Part shown: positions 46,009 to 53,739 of the stretch, piece by piece
Layout of the letters: the number at the start of each line of letters is the position of its first letter
Numbering within the stretch: the stretch's first letter is position 1
DNA from: Primorskyibacter aestuariivivens
GTDB lineage: Bacteria; Pseudomonadota; Alphaproteobacteria; Rhodobacterales; Rhodobacteraceae
Length of the DNA: 64,000 bases
Assembly: GCF_028023675.1 (NCBI RefSeq)
Contig: NZ_JAQIOZ010000003.1
Span: 186,001 to 250,000, forward strand
Direction of reading: 5' to 3'
Translations under genes and position numbers: made by a program
Notes under the pieces: model-generated
Databases searched by the model: none
What the model was told of the DNA's origin: nothing
Seen by the model: the letters and a program-made list of their open reading frames with translations, nothing else

Positions 46009-46176
46009 ATGGCGAAGCCGACCACCATCAAGATCCGCCTGAATTCGACCGCGGGCACCGGCCACTTTTACGTGACCAAGAAAAACGCACGCACCATGAC
46101 CGAGAAGATGGTCGTACGCAAATACGACCCGGTTGTGCGCAAGCACGTGGAATACAAGGAAGGCAAGATCAAGTAA
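46009..46176 (+). CDS. rpmG: 50S ribosomal protein L33
   Basis: A 55-aa protein, too short for many filters: [20 protein letters not shown] continuing through [14 protein letters not shown] and [17 protein letters not shown]. This is the zinc-free L33 form (no CxxC pairs). GGAGACGAC precedes the ATG at 46009. A terminator with an 8-bp stem follows at 46203. It is not paired with rpmB as in enterobacteria. Confidence 0.96.
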   Translation: MAKPTTIKIRLNSTAGTGHFYVTKKNARTMTEKMVVRKYDPVVRKHVEYKEGKIK

Positions 46177-46202
46177 GCTGATCTGACTTTCGGATTTCGA
46201 AA

Positions 46203-46233
46203 CGCCGCGCAGCCCAGGGCCGCGCGGCGTTTT
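46203..46233 (+). terminator. intrinsic terminator after rpmG
   Basis: CGCCGCGC and GCGCGGCG form an 8-bp stem around an 11-base loop, followed by TTTT. Confidence 0.85.
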
Positions 46234-46294
46234 CATTTGGGCATCCCATGGGAAACCGTCGGTGCGGCACAACAGTTCCCCGATGGAGAGCCCC

Positions 46295-46808
46295 ATGGCC
46301 CAAACCCGATCCGACCTGAACATTCGTCCCGCCACCCCCGGCGATTTCGACGCGGTGGATGACCTGTTGCGGCGCAGCTACCCTGTGCTCCTCAGGCGCG
46401 ATTACGCGCCCTCGGTACTGGTGGACCACCCTGCCGCTCATATCGCGCGCCCAGCCCGCGCTCCTCGCCTCGGGGAGCTATTTCGTGGCGGTGCGCGATG
46501 GTGCGGTTGTGGGGGCAGGTGGCTGGACCATGCAGGCCCCGGGCGGGCGACCGGGGCTGCGTGGCGTGGGCCATATTCGTCATGTGGTGACAGATCACCG
46601 CCAGACCCGGCAGGGCATCGGACGGCGGCTCATGACGCATGTCATGTGGTATGCGCGCGCCGCGGGCTGTGAAGCGCTGCATTGTCAGTCGACGCTGACG
46701 GCAGTGCCGTTCTACGCGGCGCTTGGCTTTGTGGCGCAGGGCCGGATCGAAGTGGAATTGCCGCGCGGCATCACCTTTCCGGCAGAGTTCATGATTGCGC
46801 GGTTGTAG
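46295..46808 (+). pseudogene. GNAT N-acetyltransferase broken by a frameshift
   Basis: The N-terminal part (MAQTRSDLNIRPATPGDFDA, then YPVLLRRDYAPSVLV) is in one frame from the ATG at 46295. The rest of the domain (TLPLISRAQPALLASGSYFV, the acetyl-CoA loop RQTRQGIGRRL and FYAALGFVAQG) is in the next frame, to 46808. The break is near 46424-46428, best explained by one extra base in GGACCACC. Either it is a real pseudogene, or a sequencing error, or a programmed shift (no slippery heptamer is evident). GGAGAG before the ATG supports a once-intact gene. Confidence 0.82.
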
Positions 46809-46820
46809 GTGCATAATACA

Positions 46821-46847
46821 AAAAGGGCCGGTCGCTTTGACCGGCCC
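46821..46847 (-). terminator. terminator between GNAT remnant and Bax-inhibitor gene
   Basis: GGGCCGGTC-GCTTT-GACCGGCCC is a perfect 9-bp stem. On the minus strand it is followed by TTTTTG, so it ends the Bax-inhibitor transcript; an A-run on the other side lets it work weakly both ways. Confidence 0.8.
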
Positions 46848-46870
46848 CCTGTCTTGCGATTTGCGGCGTC

Positions 46871-47611
46871 TTACTCGCGATTGCCGAGCAGCTGCAGCAG
46901 GAACATGAACATGTTGATAAAGTCCAGGTAGAGGCTCAGCGCGCCCATGATCGCGGCCTTGCCCAACCACTCGCTGTCGCCGCTATGGGCGTGGGCGAGA
47001 TAGGTGTTCTTGATATTCTGCGTGTCATAGGCGGTCAGGCCCGCGAAGATCAGCACACCCAGCACCGAGATGGCGAACATGATCGCCGGGGAGCCGAGGA
47101 AGATGTTGACAATCGAGGCCACGATCAGACCGATCACACCCATGATCAGGAACGTACCCCAACCGGAGATGTCCTTTTTCGTGGTGTAGCCATAGAGCGA
47201 CAGGCCGGCAAAGGCGATCGAGGTCACAAGGAACACTTGCGCGATCGAGAAACCTGTAAAGGCCACGAAGATCCAGCTGAGCGACAGGCCCATGACCGCC
47301 GCGAAGACAAAGAAGAACAGCTGCGCACCGGCAGCGGACAGCTTGTTGATCGCCGCGCCAAAGGCAAACGCCATGATCAGCGGCGCAAACATCACGATCC
47401 AGCCCAGGATATTCGGGCTGAGCGTGGTCGGGTCACGGAATATCGACAAGAGCGCGGGGCTGGTGCCCACCGCCCATGCTACGGCAAAGGTGATCAGCAT
47501 GCCCACGGACATCGTGCCGTAGACCTTGTTCATATGGGCGCGCAGGCCCTCGTCAATCTGGGCGGCGCGGGCGCCTGCCGCCGTCGTCCGGATTGTGTCG
47601 AATTCAGCCAT
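46871..47611 (-). CDS. Bax inhibitor-1/YccA-family membrane protein
   Basis: A 246-aa protein with seven hydrophobic helices and the BI-1 family layout: HMNKVYGTMSVGMLITFA at the start of helix 1 and SLYLDFINMFMFLLQLLGNR at the end. YccA-type proteins interact with FtsH and calcium or proton leak has been reported for some. The start at 47609-47611 gives the family N-terminus. Downstream of a terminator-like hairpin that separates it from the DUF1127 gene. Confidence 0.92.
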   Translation of the reverse strand: MAEFDTIRTTAAGARAAQIDEGLRAHMNKVYGTMSVGMLITFAVAWAVGTSPALLSIFRDPTTLSPNILGWIVMFAPLIMAFAFGAAINKLSAAGAQLFFFVFAAVMGLSLSWIFVAFTGFSIAQVFLVTSIAFAGLSLYGYTTKKDISGWGTFLIMGVIGLIVASIVNIFLGSPAIMFAISVLGVLIFAGLTAYDTQNIKNTYLAHAHSGDSEWLGKAAIMGALSLYLDFINMFMFLLQLLGNRE

Positions 47612-47630
47612 CTAGTCCTCCGAAATAAAG

Positions 47631-47689
47631 AAGCCGGACCCAAGCGAAATGCGGGTCGTCCCCGCAAATATCGGCGCTGGGTCCGGCTT
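47631..47689. terminator. long hairpin upstream of the Bax-inhibitor gene
   Basis: AAGCCGGACCCA (47631-47642) and TGGGTCCGGCTT (47678-47689) pair as a perfect 12-bp stem. Inside, GCGGG-TCGTC-CCCGC makes a smaller hairpin. The T-run follows on the plus strand, while the flanking genes are on the minus strand. It probably ends the DUF1127 transcript, or is a leader element of the Bax-inhibitor gene. Confidence 0.6.
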
Positions 47690-47746
47690 TTTCAAGTATT
47701 TCAGAAGCACATTTATGAGGCATTTTGTCGGATTTTCCGCGACCGA

Positions 47747-47974
47747 TCAGCCCTTCCAGTGATCCGGAGCGTCCCAGACAGGCCGGTGCGCTTCGCGACG
47801 GGCTTCGTCGCGGGTGATGCCCAGGTCTTCAAGAAGGTGATCATCCAGCCGCAACAGGGCCTTGCGCTGGCGGTACAGCGCCATGCGATTGACGAGCATA
47901 CCCAGGATGCCAGGGTGACGGCGGGACGAGTCGTCTTTGCGGGTATGGGCGTTGATATGAACGATATGTGCCAT
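47747..47974 (-). CDS. DUF1127-family small protein (YjiS-like)
   Basis: A 75-aa basic protein. The C-terminal half has the DUF1127 pattern RQRKALLRLDDHLLEDLGIT then RDEARREA. Short DUF1127 proteins in Rhodobacterales and Rhizobiales are involved in RNA turnover and phosphate or stress responses. GGAGG precedes the ATG at 47972-47974 (MAHIVHINAHTRKDD). It is divergent from a LysR gene, with 250 bases between. Confidence 0.85.
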   Translation of the reverse strand: MAHIVHINAHTRKDDSSRRHPGILGMLVNRMALYRQRKALLRLDDHLLEDLGITRDEARREAHRPVWDAPDHWKG

Positions 47975-48195
47975 GTTGGCCTCCAATGCAAAACAAGGAT
48001 TGACGGGTGCAATCTGCGGGTTCCTGGTCCGGACCGGAGCTCTGCAATTGATGGATTCAGATTACCACGTCTGGGTGATCGGGGATGTGACCGGCGACAC
48101 AGTTGCAGACCTTTCCTGAATTTGATGGGTGCGCTGCGCTGCATCACGTGGCTTGATGATTAGCTGGAGATATGCCATTTTGAAATCGAATATTA

Positions 48196-48212
48196 TTGAT
48201 CCATTACATCAA
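48196..48212 (+). promoter_or_regulatory. candidate LysR autoregulatory operator
   Basis: TTGAT-CCATTAC-ATCAA, an inverted repeat of 5-bp arms around 7 bases, lies 13 bases before the LysR start codon. LysR proteins often bind such repeats in front of their own gene. The match is seen; binding is inferred. Confidence 0.4.
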
Positions 48213-48224
48213 GGTGTGTGATGA

Positions 48225-49076
48225 ATGAGAAATCTTGACGTGACGGTGCTTCGATCCTTCGTGGCGGTGGCCCAATGCGGGGGCGTGACGCGCGCCGCAG
48301 GCTTTCTCAACCTCACGCAATCGGCGGTGTCGATGCAACTCAAACGGCTTGAAGAGCTGATGGGGTTGGAATTGTTCGACCGCACGGCGCGGCGCATCGC
48401 CTTGACCGGGGCTGGGGAGCAGTTGTTGAGTTACGCGCGGCGCATGGTGGAGCTGAATGACGAAGCCTTTGCCCGGCTGACCCATGCGGAATTTGCCGGG
48501 GAAATCCGGCTGGGTGTGCCGCATGACATCGTCTACCCGGTGATCCCGTTGGTGTTGCAACGCTTTGCCGCGACCATGCCGCGTATGCGCGTGCATCTGG
48601 TGACCAGCTACACCACCAAGCTGCGCGAGGATTTCACCCGTGGCGACATGGACCTGATCCTGACGACGGAACGGGAATTGGGCGCGGGCGGTGAGACCCT
48701 GTCCGAGATCGCGCTGCGCTGGGTCGGTGCGCCGGGCGGTCAGGTCTGGCGACAGCGCCCCTTGCGGTTGGCGCAGGCCACGCAATGCGGGTTCCGTCAG
48801 GGCGTGCATGAACGGCTCACAGAAGCCGGGATCGACTGGATCGAAGTGGTCGAAACCGAAAGCGACCGCACGGTCGAGGCCACCGTGAGCGCCGATCTGG
48901 CCGTGACCGCGCTATTGGAAGGCACCGCGCCGGGGCAGTTGGAAGAACTGCCCGCGGGTTGCGGCCTGCCCGATCTGGGCGGCTATCTGGTCAATATGTA
49001 CCGCAACAAACGCTCCGGGCAGGACCCGGTCGAAAGCTTGGCCGAGATGGTGCGGCAGGGATACGAGACGTTGTGA
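48225..49076 (+). CDS. LysR-family transcriptional regulator
   Basis: A 283-aa LysR-type regulator. The helix-turn-helix is in CGGVTRAAGFLNLTQSAVSM (about 18-37) and the recognition helix continues QLKRLEELMG. A substrate-binding domain of normal length follows. The start ATG at 48225 is preceded by AAGG. It is divergent from DUF1127, which may be its target; the effector is unknown. Confidence 0.9.
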   Translation: MRNLDVTVLRSFVAVAQCGGVTRAAGFLNLTQSAVSMQLKRLEELMGLELFDRTARRIALTGAGEQLLSYARRMVELNDEAFARLTHAEFAGEIRLGVPHDIVYPVIPLVLQRFAATMPRMRVHLVTSYTTKLREDFTRGDMDLILTTERELGAGGETLSEIALRWVGAPGGQVWRQRPLRLAQATQCGFRQGVHERLTEAGIDWIEVVETESDRTVEATVSADLAVTALLEGTAPGQLEELPAGCGLPDLGGYLVNMYRNKRSGQDPVESLAEMVRQGYETL

Positions 49077-49191
49077 TGTCACCCGGCTAGATGAGCCTGC
49101 GCGTCGTAAATCAATGGGTCCAGACCCTGCAATAGCCCAGGAAGGTGGCTGACCGATTAAAAAGACAACGTTTCCGAAACACGAACGGCTT

Positions 49192-49557
49192 TCAAAACCC
49201 ATGCAATCGCGCTGCCCATTGCAATCCGAGAAACACACCCTTCACGCGCGGTAAAAGCCAAAGTGCCAAACCTGTGGCGGCGCCCATCAACGAGAGCGCG
49301 ACCAATAAAGGGTTTGGGTCGTAATTAGAGTATATTACTGCAAACAATGGGAAGATTATTGCAACGACGACCATCAAGGTGAAATACGCTGGGCCATCAT
49401 CAACACTTGCGTGATGCAATTCGATGCCGCAGTGACTGCATTTGTCTCTCACCTTCAGATACTTGTGCAGAGTTTCTCCAACGCCGCAAGATGGACACTT
49501 GAGCATGAAACCCCGGATGGCTGCCTGCTTCGCGTTGCGTTCATCATCGCCGCTCAT
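49192..49557 (-). CDS. DUF983-family zinc-ribbon membrane protein
   Basis: A 121-aa protein with an N-terminal zinc ribbon (CPSCGVGETLHKYLKVRDKC then SHCG) and the family's DGPAYF motif before two helices (about 60-80 and 85-103). DUF983 members are found with cytochrome oxidase or cell-envelope genes; here none is next to it. G+C content is lower than in the surrounding genes (for example the stretch around 49321-49380), which may mean transfer. Confidence 0.82.
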   Translation of the reverse strand: MSGDDERNAKQAAIRGFMLKCPSCGVGETLHKYLKVRDKCSHCGIELHHASVDDGPAYFTLMVVVAIIFPLFAVIYSNYDPNPLLVALSLMGAATGLALWLLPRVKGVFLGLQWAARLHGF

Positions 49558-49870
49558 GTCACTCCACCCTGTCGATGTTGCGCGCTACTGATTGCAGTGC
49601 GAAGTCAATTAAATGCATTTACAGGCCAGGATTTCGGGCGCTGAAAAGCTAACGACTCAGATGCTTATATGATGCCCTCCTGGCGGTTGCGCAAGATCGC
49701 CACAAGCCATTTAGCAACCATCTGTCTTTGCACAGGTCTCAAAAGGAGACGAAAATCTGATCGCAGCCAAAGGCTGTTTTGTCCTGCACCTCTGCCTTTC
49801 GACGACTTTGCAAACGCTGCTTTCTACACATGGTTGCCGCTCGAACGCATCTGTTGCGGTCGCCCGCAGT
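49558..49870. other. 313-base non-coding gap with two small hairpins
   Basis: No convincing protein is seen. GTCTC-AAAAG-GAGAC (49736-49750) and CAGCC-AAA-GGCTG-TTTT (49764-49780) are close together on the plus strand, the second resembling a short terminator. This leaves room for a small RNA of roughly 100 bases starting near 49.67 kb, but no promoter is certain. Confidence 0.4.
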
Positions 49871-50428
49871 TCAAGGCGTGATCACGCCGCTTTCCGTCAC
49901 GATCATGTCCAGCGGCTGGTCCGTGGGTTCCAGCGGCAGGTCGGCATCCTCCTGCGCGGCATAGGCAAAGCCGATGGCCAGCGTCGGGCGCTTGGCGCGC
50001 AAGCCTTCCAGCGTGCGGTCATAGAACCCGCCGCCATAGCCCAGCCGCCCGCCCGCGCGCGAAAACGCCACCAGCGGCACGATCAGGATCTCGGGCTCAA
50101 TGAATTCAAGCGTGGCGGGAACCTGTGCCCCGAACGGCCCGTCCACCAGCGCGCAACCCGGCTCCCAGAGCGCGAATTTGAGCGGCTGGCCCTTGGCCTC
50201 GATCACCGGCACGCAGACCGGGCCATGGGCCGACGCCTCTTCCATCGCGGGGGTCGGGTCAATCTCGGTCCGCATGGTCATGTAGCCTGCCAGCGGCACG
50301 CCCCGATGCCCCGCCAGCACCGAGGACAGCATACCCGCACCGGTGCCGGGATCACCCGCATGGGCCAGTTTGCGCCGGGCAAAAGCCGCTTTGCGCGCCT
50401 CTGCCTTGCGCGCCTCCAATGTCGTCAT
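49871..50428 (-). CDS. ygfA: 5-formyltetrahydrofolate cyclo-ligase
   Basis: A 185-aa enzyme converting 5-formyl-THF to 5,10-methenyl-THF with ATP, which feeds the one-carbon pool. The C-terminal PLVAFSRAGGRLGYGGGFYD is the family signature for the ATP/folate site. The start overlaps the mgtE stop as ATGA (50425-50428), so the two are one operon. The usual neighbour 6S RNA was not found here. Confidence 0.92.
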   Translation of the reverse strand: MTTLEARKAEARKAAFARRKLAHAGDPGTGAGMLSSVLAGHRGVPLAGYMTMRTEIDPTPAMEEASAHGPVCVPVIEAKGQPLKFALWEPGCALVDGPFGAQVPATLEFIEPEILIVPLVAFSRAGGRLGYGGGFYDRTLEGLRAKRPTLAIGFAYAAQEDADLPLEPTDQPLDMIVTESGVITP

Positions 50429-51816
50429 AGCAGCACCACCACCGCGAGTCCGAGAAAGGCGAAAAAGCCCACCACATCGGTCACGGTGGTCACAAAGGCA
50501 CCCGAGGCCAGCGCAGGGTCGACCCCCATCTTGTCGAGGATCACCGGGATCACCGTCCCCGCCAGCCCGGCCACCACGAGGTTGATCACCATGGCCGCAG
50601 CGATCACGTAGCCCAGCGCCGGAGAGCCGAACCACACCAAACCGACGATTCCCATCACGACAGCGAAAATCACCCCGTTGACCAGACCCACCAGCACCTC
50701 GCGCCGGATCACCCGCCAGACATTCGCGCCGGTGAGGTCCTTGGTGGCGATGGCACGCACCGCCACGGTCAGCGACTGGGTGCCCGCATTGCCGCCCATC
50801 GACGCCACGATGGGCATGAGAACAGCAAGCGCCACCAGCTGCGCGATGGCCGCTTCGAACTGCGCGATGACCATCGAGGCCAGCACCGCCGTGACAAGAT
50901 TCACCGCCAGCCAGGGCAGGCGGCGCTTGGTGGTGTTGATCACCTTGTCCGACAGCGAGCCTTCACCCACACCGGCAAGGCGCATGATGTCTTCTTCGTG
51001 CTCTTCGTCCAGAACGGCCATGGCGTCGTCGATAGTGATCACGCCCACCAGCCGCTCATCCTCGTCCACCACGGGGGCAGAGATCAGGTGATACTGGTTG
51101 AAGGCATAGGCCACGTCGCCCTCGTACTGGGTGACGGGGATGACCTGAAACACCTCTTCGACAAGGTCCCTGAGCAGCACTTCGCGCCGCGCGCCCATGA
51201 TCTTGCCCAACGTGACATTGCCGATGGGATGCATGCGCGGATCGACAAGCACCACGTGGTAGAACTGCTCCGGCAGATCGTCATGGGAGCGCAGGTAATC
51301 AATCGCTTCGCCCACGGTCCAGTGCTCGGGCGCCATGACCACTTCGCGCTGCATGAGACGGCCGGCGGAATATTCCGGATAAGACAGAGATTGCTCAACC
51401 GCGGCGCGGTCGGTGTCTTCCAGCGCATCAAGGATGGCTTCCTGCTGCTCGTCTTCCAGATCCTCGATCAGGTCAACGACGTCATCGCTGTCGAGATCGC
51501 GCACCGCCTCGGCCAGCACGTCGGGATTGAGGATGGCGATGACCTCTTCACGCAGAGCCTCGTCCAGTTCCGACAGGATGTCGCCGTCAAACTCGCGGTC
51601 ATAAAGCCGCAAAAGCTCGGTCCGCTCGTGGGAATTGATCTGTTCCAGAAGGTCGGCGATGTCGGCGGCGTGCAGCGGTTCCATCGCCGCGACCAGCGCG
51701 TCGCGATCCCCGGTCTCGACCGCGTCGAGAATGTCGGCCACGGCCTTGCGATTCAGGACATAGGCATCCTCGGAGGCGTCGTTGGTGTCTTGTGTGTCTT
51801 CGGTTTGATCGGTCAT
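50425..51816 (-). CDS. mgtE: magnesium transporter MgtE
   Basis: A 463-aa Mg2+ channel/transporter. The cytoplasmic MgtE N domain (about 30-130, acidic and rich in LEQINSHERTELL-type helices) is followed by a CBS pair (about 135-260, with YPEYSAGRLMQREV and VVDEDERLVGVITIDDAM). Five membrane helices carry PIVASMGGNAGTQSLTV, the ion-pore signature. I chose the ATG at 51814-51816 (MTDQTED); the frame extends further upstream without support. The CBS/N domains gate the channel by magnesium. Coupled to ygfA. Confidence 0.95.
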   Translation of the reverse strand: MTDQTEDTQDTNDASEDAYVLNRKAVADILDAVETGDRDALVAAMEPLHAADIADLLEQINSHERTELLRLYDREFDGDILSELDEALREEVIAILNPDVLAEAVRDLDSDDVVDLIEDLEDEQQEAILDALEDTDRAAVEQSLSYPEYSAGRLMQREVVMAPEHWTVGEAIDYLRSHDDLPEQFYHVVLVDPRMHPIGNVTLGKIMGARREVLLRDLVEEVFQVIPVTQYEGDVAYAFNQYHLISAPVVDEDERLVGVITIDDAMAVLDEEHEEDIMRLAGVGEGSLSDKVINTTKRRLPWLAVNLVTAVLASMVIAQFEAAIAQLVALAVLMPIVASMGGNAGTQSLTVAVRAIATKDLTGANVWRVIRREVLVGLVNGVIFAVVMGIVGLVWFGSPALGYVIAAAMVINLVVAGLAGTVIPVILDKMGVDPALASGAFVTTVTDVVGFFAFLGLAVVVLL

Positions 51817-51967
51817 TCCCGCCCCCATGATTTGCCCGCTGTGGTCACGCCGGTCTTTTTCGCAAACAATACGATACAGTTTCAAAAAGAAACAGGGGTC
51901 GACAAGATTTACCCAACCCGGTTCACAAGCTAATCTTGCCGGGTTTGCAAGCGAAAACGAGACCGAG

Positions 51968-53254
51968 ATGCAGCTTCTGACCGGCCAGACCCTGAGCTTT
52001 TCCGCAGATCCCTTTTCCGTGCCTTTCGAGGAGGCGGTCGTGCATCATCGGCGGGGGGGCGTTCTTGTCGAAACGGGGAGGATCGTGGCGGTGGATGCGG
52101 CCGAGACGCTGCGTGCGGCCCATCCACAGGCCGATGTGGTCCCCTATGGCGACGACCTGATCATGGCCGGATTCGTGGACGCGCATGTGCACTACCCGCA
52201 GACCGCGATGATCGCGTCCTGGGGGTTGCGGCTCATTGACTGGCTCAACACCTATACCTTCCCCGAGGAAAGCCGCTTTGCCGATCCGGATTATGCCGCA
52301 ACAATTGCCGCGCGCTATCTCGACCTGACGGCGGCCCATGGCACCACCACCATGGCCAGTTTCTGCACCATCCATCCCGGCAGCGTCGAGGCGTTCTTTG
52401 CCGAGGCACAGGCGCGCGGGCAATGCGTGGTGGCGGGCAAGACCGCGATGGACCGCAATGCCCCTGACAGCCTGCGCGACACCGCGCAGACCGCCTATGA
52501 CGACAGCAAGGCACTGCTGGAACGCTGGCACGGGGTGGACCGCATCCGCTATGCCATCACGCCGCGCTTTTCGCCCACTTCGACGCCCGAGCAGTTGGAG
52601 GCCATGGGCGCGCTCTGGGCCGAGCGTCCCGATTGCCTGATGCAGACCCATCTGAGCGAACAGACAGACGAGATCGCCTGGGTCCGCGAGCTGTACCCCG
52701 AGGCACGCGACTATCTGGATACCTACGAGGCGCATGGCCTTTTGGGGGCAAAGGGGCTGTATGGCCATGCCATTCATCTGGAAGAGCGCGAGATTGACCG
52801 GCTGCGCGAGGTCGGCGCGGCGCTGATCCATTGCCCGACCTCGAATACGTTTATCGGATCGGGCCTGTTCCGGATGGCAGCGCTGAAAGCGCGCGGGCTG
52901 TCGGTGGGACTGGCCACGGATACCGGCGGCGGCTCCAGCTTCTCGATGCTGCGCACCATGGCGGCGGCCTATGAGATCGGTCAGTTGACCGGGACACCGC
53001 TGCACGCGGCGCAACTCCTGTGGCTGGCGACGCAAGGGTCCGCGCGGGCGCTGCATATGGGCGATGAGATCGGCAATCTGGCACCGGGCCATGCGGCGGA
53101 TCTGGTTGTGCTGGATCTGGCATCGACCCCGGCAATTGCGCAGCGCCACGCGGAAGCGTCAGACCTTTGGGAAGCGGTGTTCCCGACCATCATGATGGGC
53201 GATGACCGCGCGGTGCGGGCGACCTGGATCAACGGGCGAGACGTCAGCGCCTGA
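51968..53254 (+). CDS. guaD: guanine deaminase
   Basis: A 428-aa amidohydrolase turning guanine to xanthine. The zinc motif DAHVHYPQTAMI opens the barrel, then PRFSPT, THLSEQTDE, GHAIHLEE and the TDTGGGSSFS segment carrying the last metal aspartate. The start at 51968 (MQLLTGQTLSF) is chosen because upstream sequence is antisense to mgtE promoter DNA. It is convergent with a CAP protein and an 8-oxoguanine deaminase, giving a purine-deamination locus. Confidence 0.93.
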   Translation: MQLLTGQTLSFSADPFSVPFEEAVVHHRRGGVLVETGRIVAVDAAETLRAAHPQADVVPYGDDLIMAGFVDAHVHYPQTAMIASWGLRLIDWLNTYTFPEESRFADPDYAATIAARYLDLTAAHGTTTMASFCTIHPGSVEAFFAEAQARGQCVVAGKTAMDRNAPDSLRDTAQTAYDDSKALLERWHGVDRIRYAITPRFSPTSTPEQLEAMGALWAERPDCLMQTHLSEQTDEIAWVRELYPEARDYLDTYEAHGLLGAKGLYGHAIHLEEREIDRLREVGAALIHCPTSNTFIGSGLFRMAALKARGLSVGLATDTGGGSSFSMLRTMAAAYEIGQLTGTPLHAAQLLWLATQGSARALHMGDEIGNLAPGHAADLVVLDLASTPAIAQRHAEASDLWEAVFPTIMMGDDRAVRATWINGRDVSA

Positions 53255-53260
53255 GGCGGG

Positions 53261-53302
53261 AAATTCCTTCCAAGGAATTTGCAAATTCTGTCGACAGAAT
53301 TT
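53261..53302. terminator. tandem double hairpin between convergent guaD and CAP gene
   Basis: AAATTCCTT-CC-AAGGAATTT is followed after GC by AAATTCTGTCGACAGAATTT, a perfect 20-base palindrome. The two stand between the guaD stop and the CAP-gene stop. The arrangement mirrors the pair at 21637 and likely terminates both strands. Confidence 0.75.
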
Positions 53303-53307
53303 GGCGC

Positions 53308-53739
53308 CTAGCAGCCCGGTCGGCCAAGAACCATGACCCAGAGATTGCCCGGCGCTTGCGCAAGGCCCATCTCCGTCACCTCGCGGTTCAGCATATTGCG
53401 GCGATGTCCGGGAGACGCCCGCCAGCCCTCCAGAACCTCGGTCACCGAGCTGTGCCCCTTGGCGATATTCTCGGCCGCAGCGCACCAACCATAGCCCGCG
53501 CGGTCCAGCCGGGTGGCGATGTCGGACCCGTCCGATCCCTCATGCGAGAAGAAGCCATTCTGCGCCATGTCATCCGCGTGTGTCTGCGCCACGCGGTTCA
53601 GCAGGGGCGACCAGGTGAGCGGCGCGCGGCGCTTGCTACGACGAAACCCATTGACCCAATCGAGCGCCGAATTGCTCTGAGCAGCAACGGGCAAAGCCGC
53701 AAGGCAAAGTCCGCCTAGAAGGACCGCTCGTCGCTTCAT
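53308..53739 (-). CDS. CAP/SCP-family exported protein
   Basis: A 143-aa protein with a signal peptide (cut near VAA) and one CAP domain. Motifs are THADDMAQNGFFSHEGSDG, NIAKGH and SPGHRRNML, with the conserved histidines and glutamate of the CAP cavity. Function is unclear in bacteria; CAP proteins may bind lipids or cut proteins. Its start overlaps the stop of the 8-oxoguanine deaminase by ATGA (53736-53739). Confidence 0.88.
   Translation of the reverse strand: MKRRAVLLGGLCLAALPVAAQSNSALDWVNGFRRSKRRAPLTWSPLLNRVAQTHADDMAQNGFFSHEGSDGSDIATRLDRAGYGWCAAAENIAKGHSSVTEVLEGWRASPGHRRNMLNREVTEMGLAQAPGNLWVMVLGRPGC

Noticed and set aside
49558-49870. 6S RNA beside ygfA
   Set aside because: The usual long hairpin with a central bulge is not seen and the location is downstream of ygfA, not upstream.
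49669-49881. A 70-residue open frame on the plus strand in the gap before ygfA
   Set aside because: No ribosome site, a basic odd composition and overlap with the end of ygfA make it unlikely to be translated.
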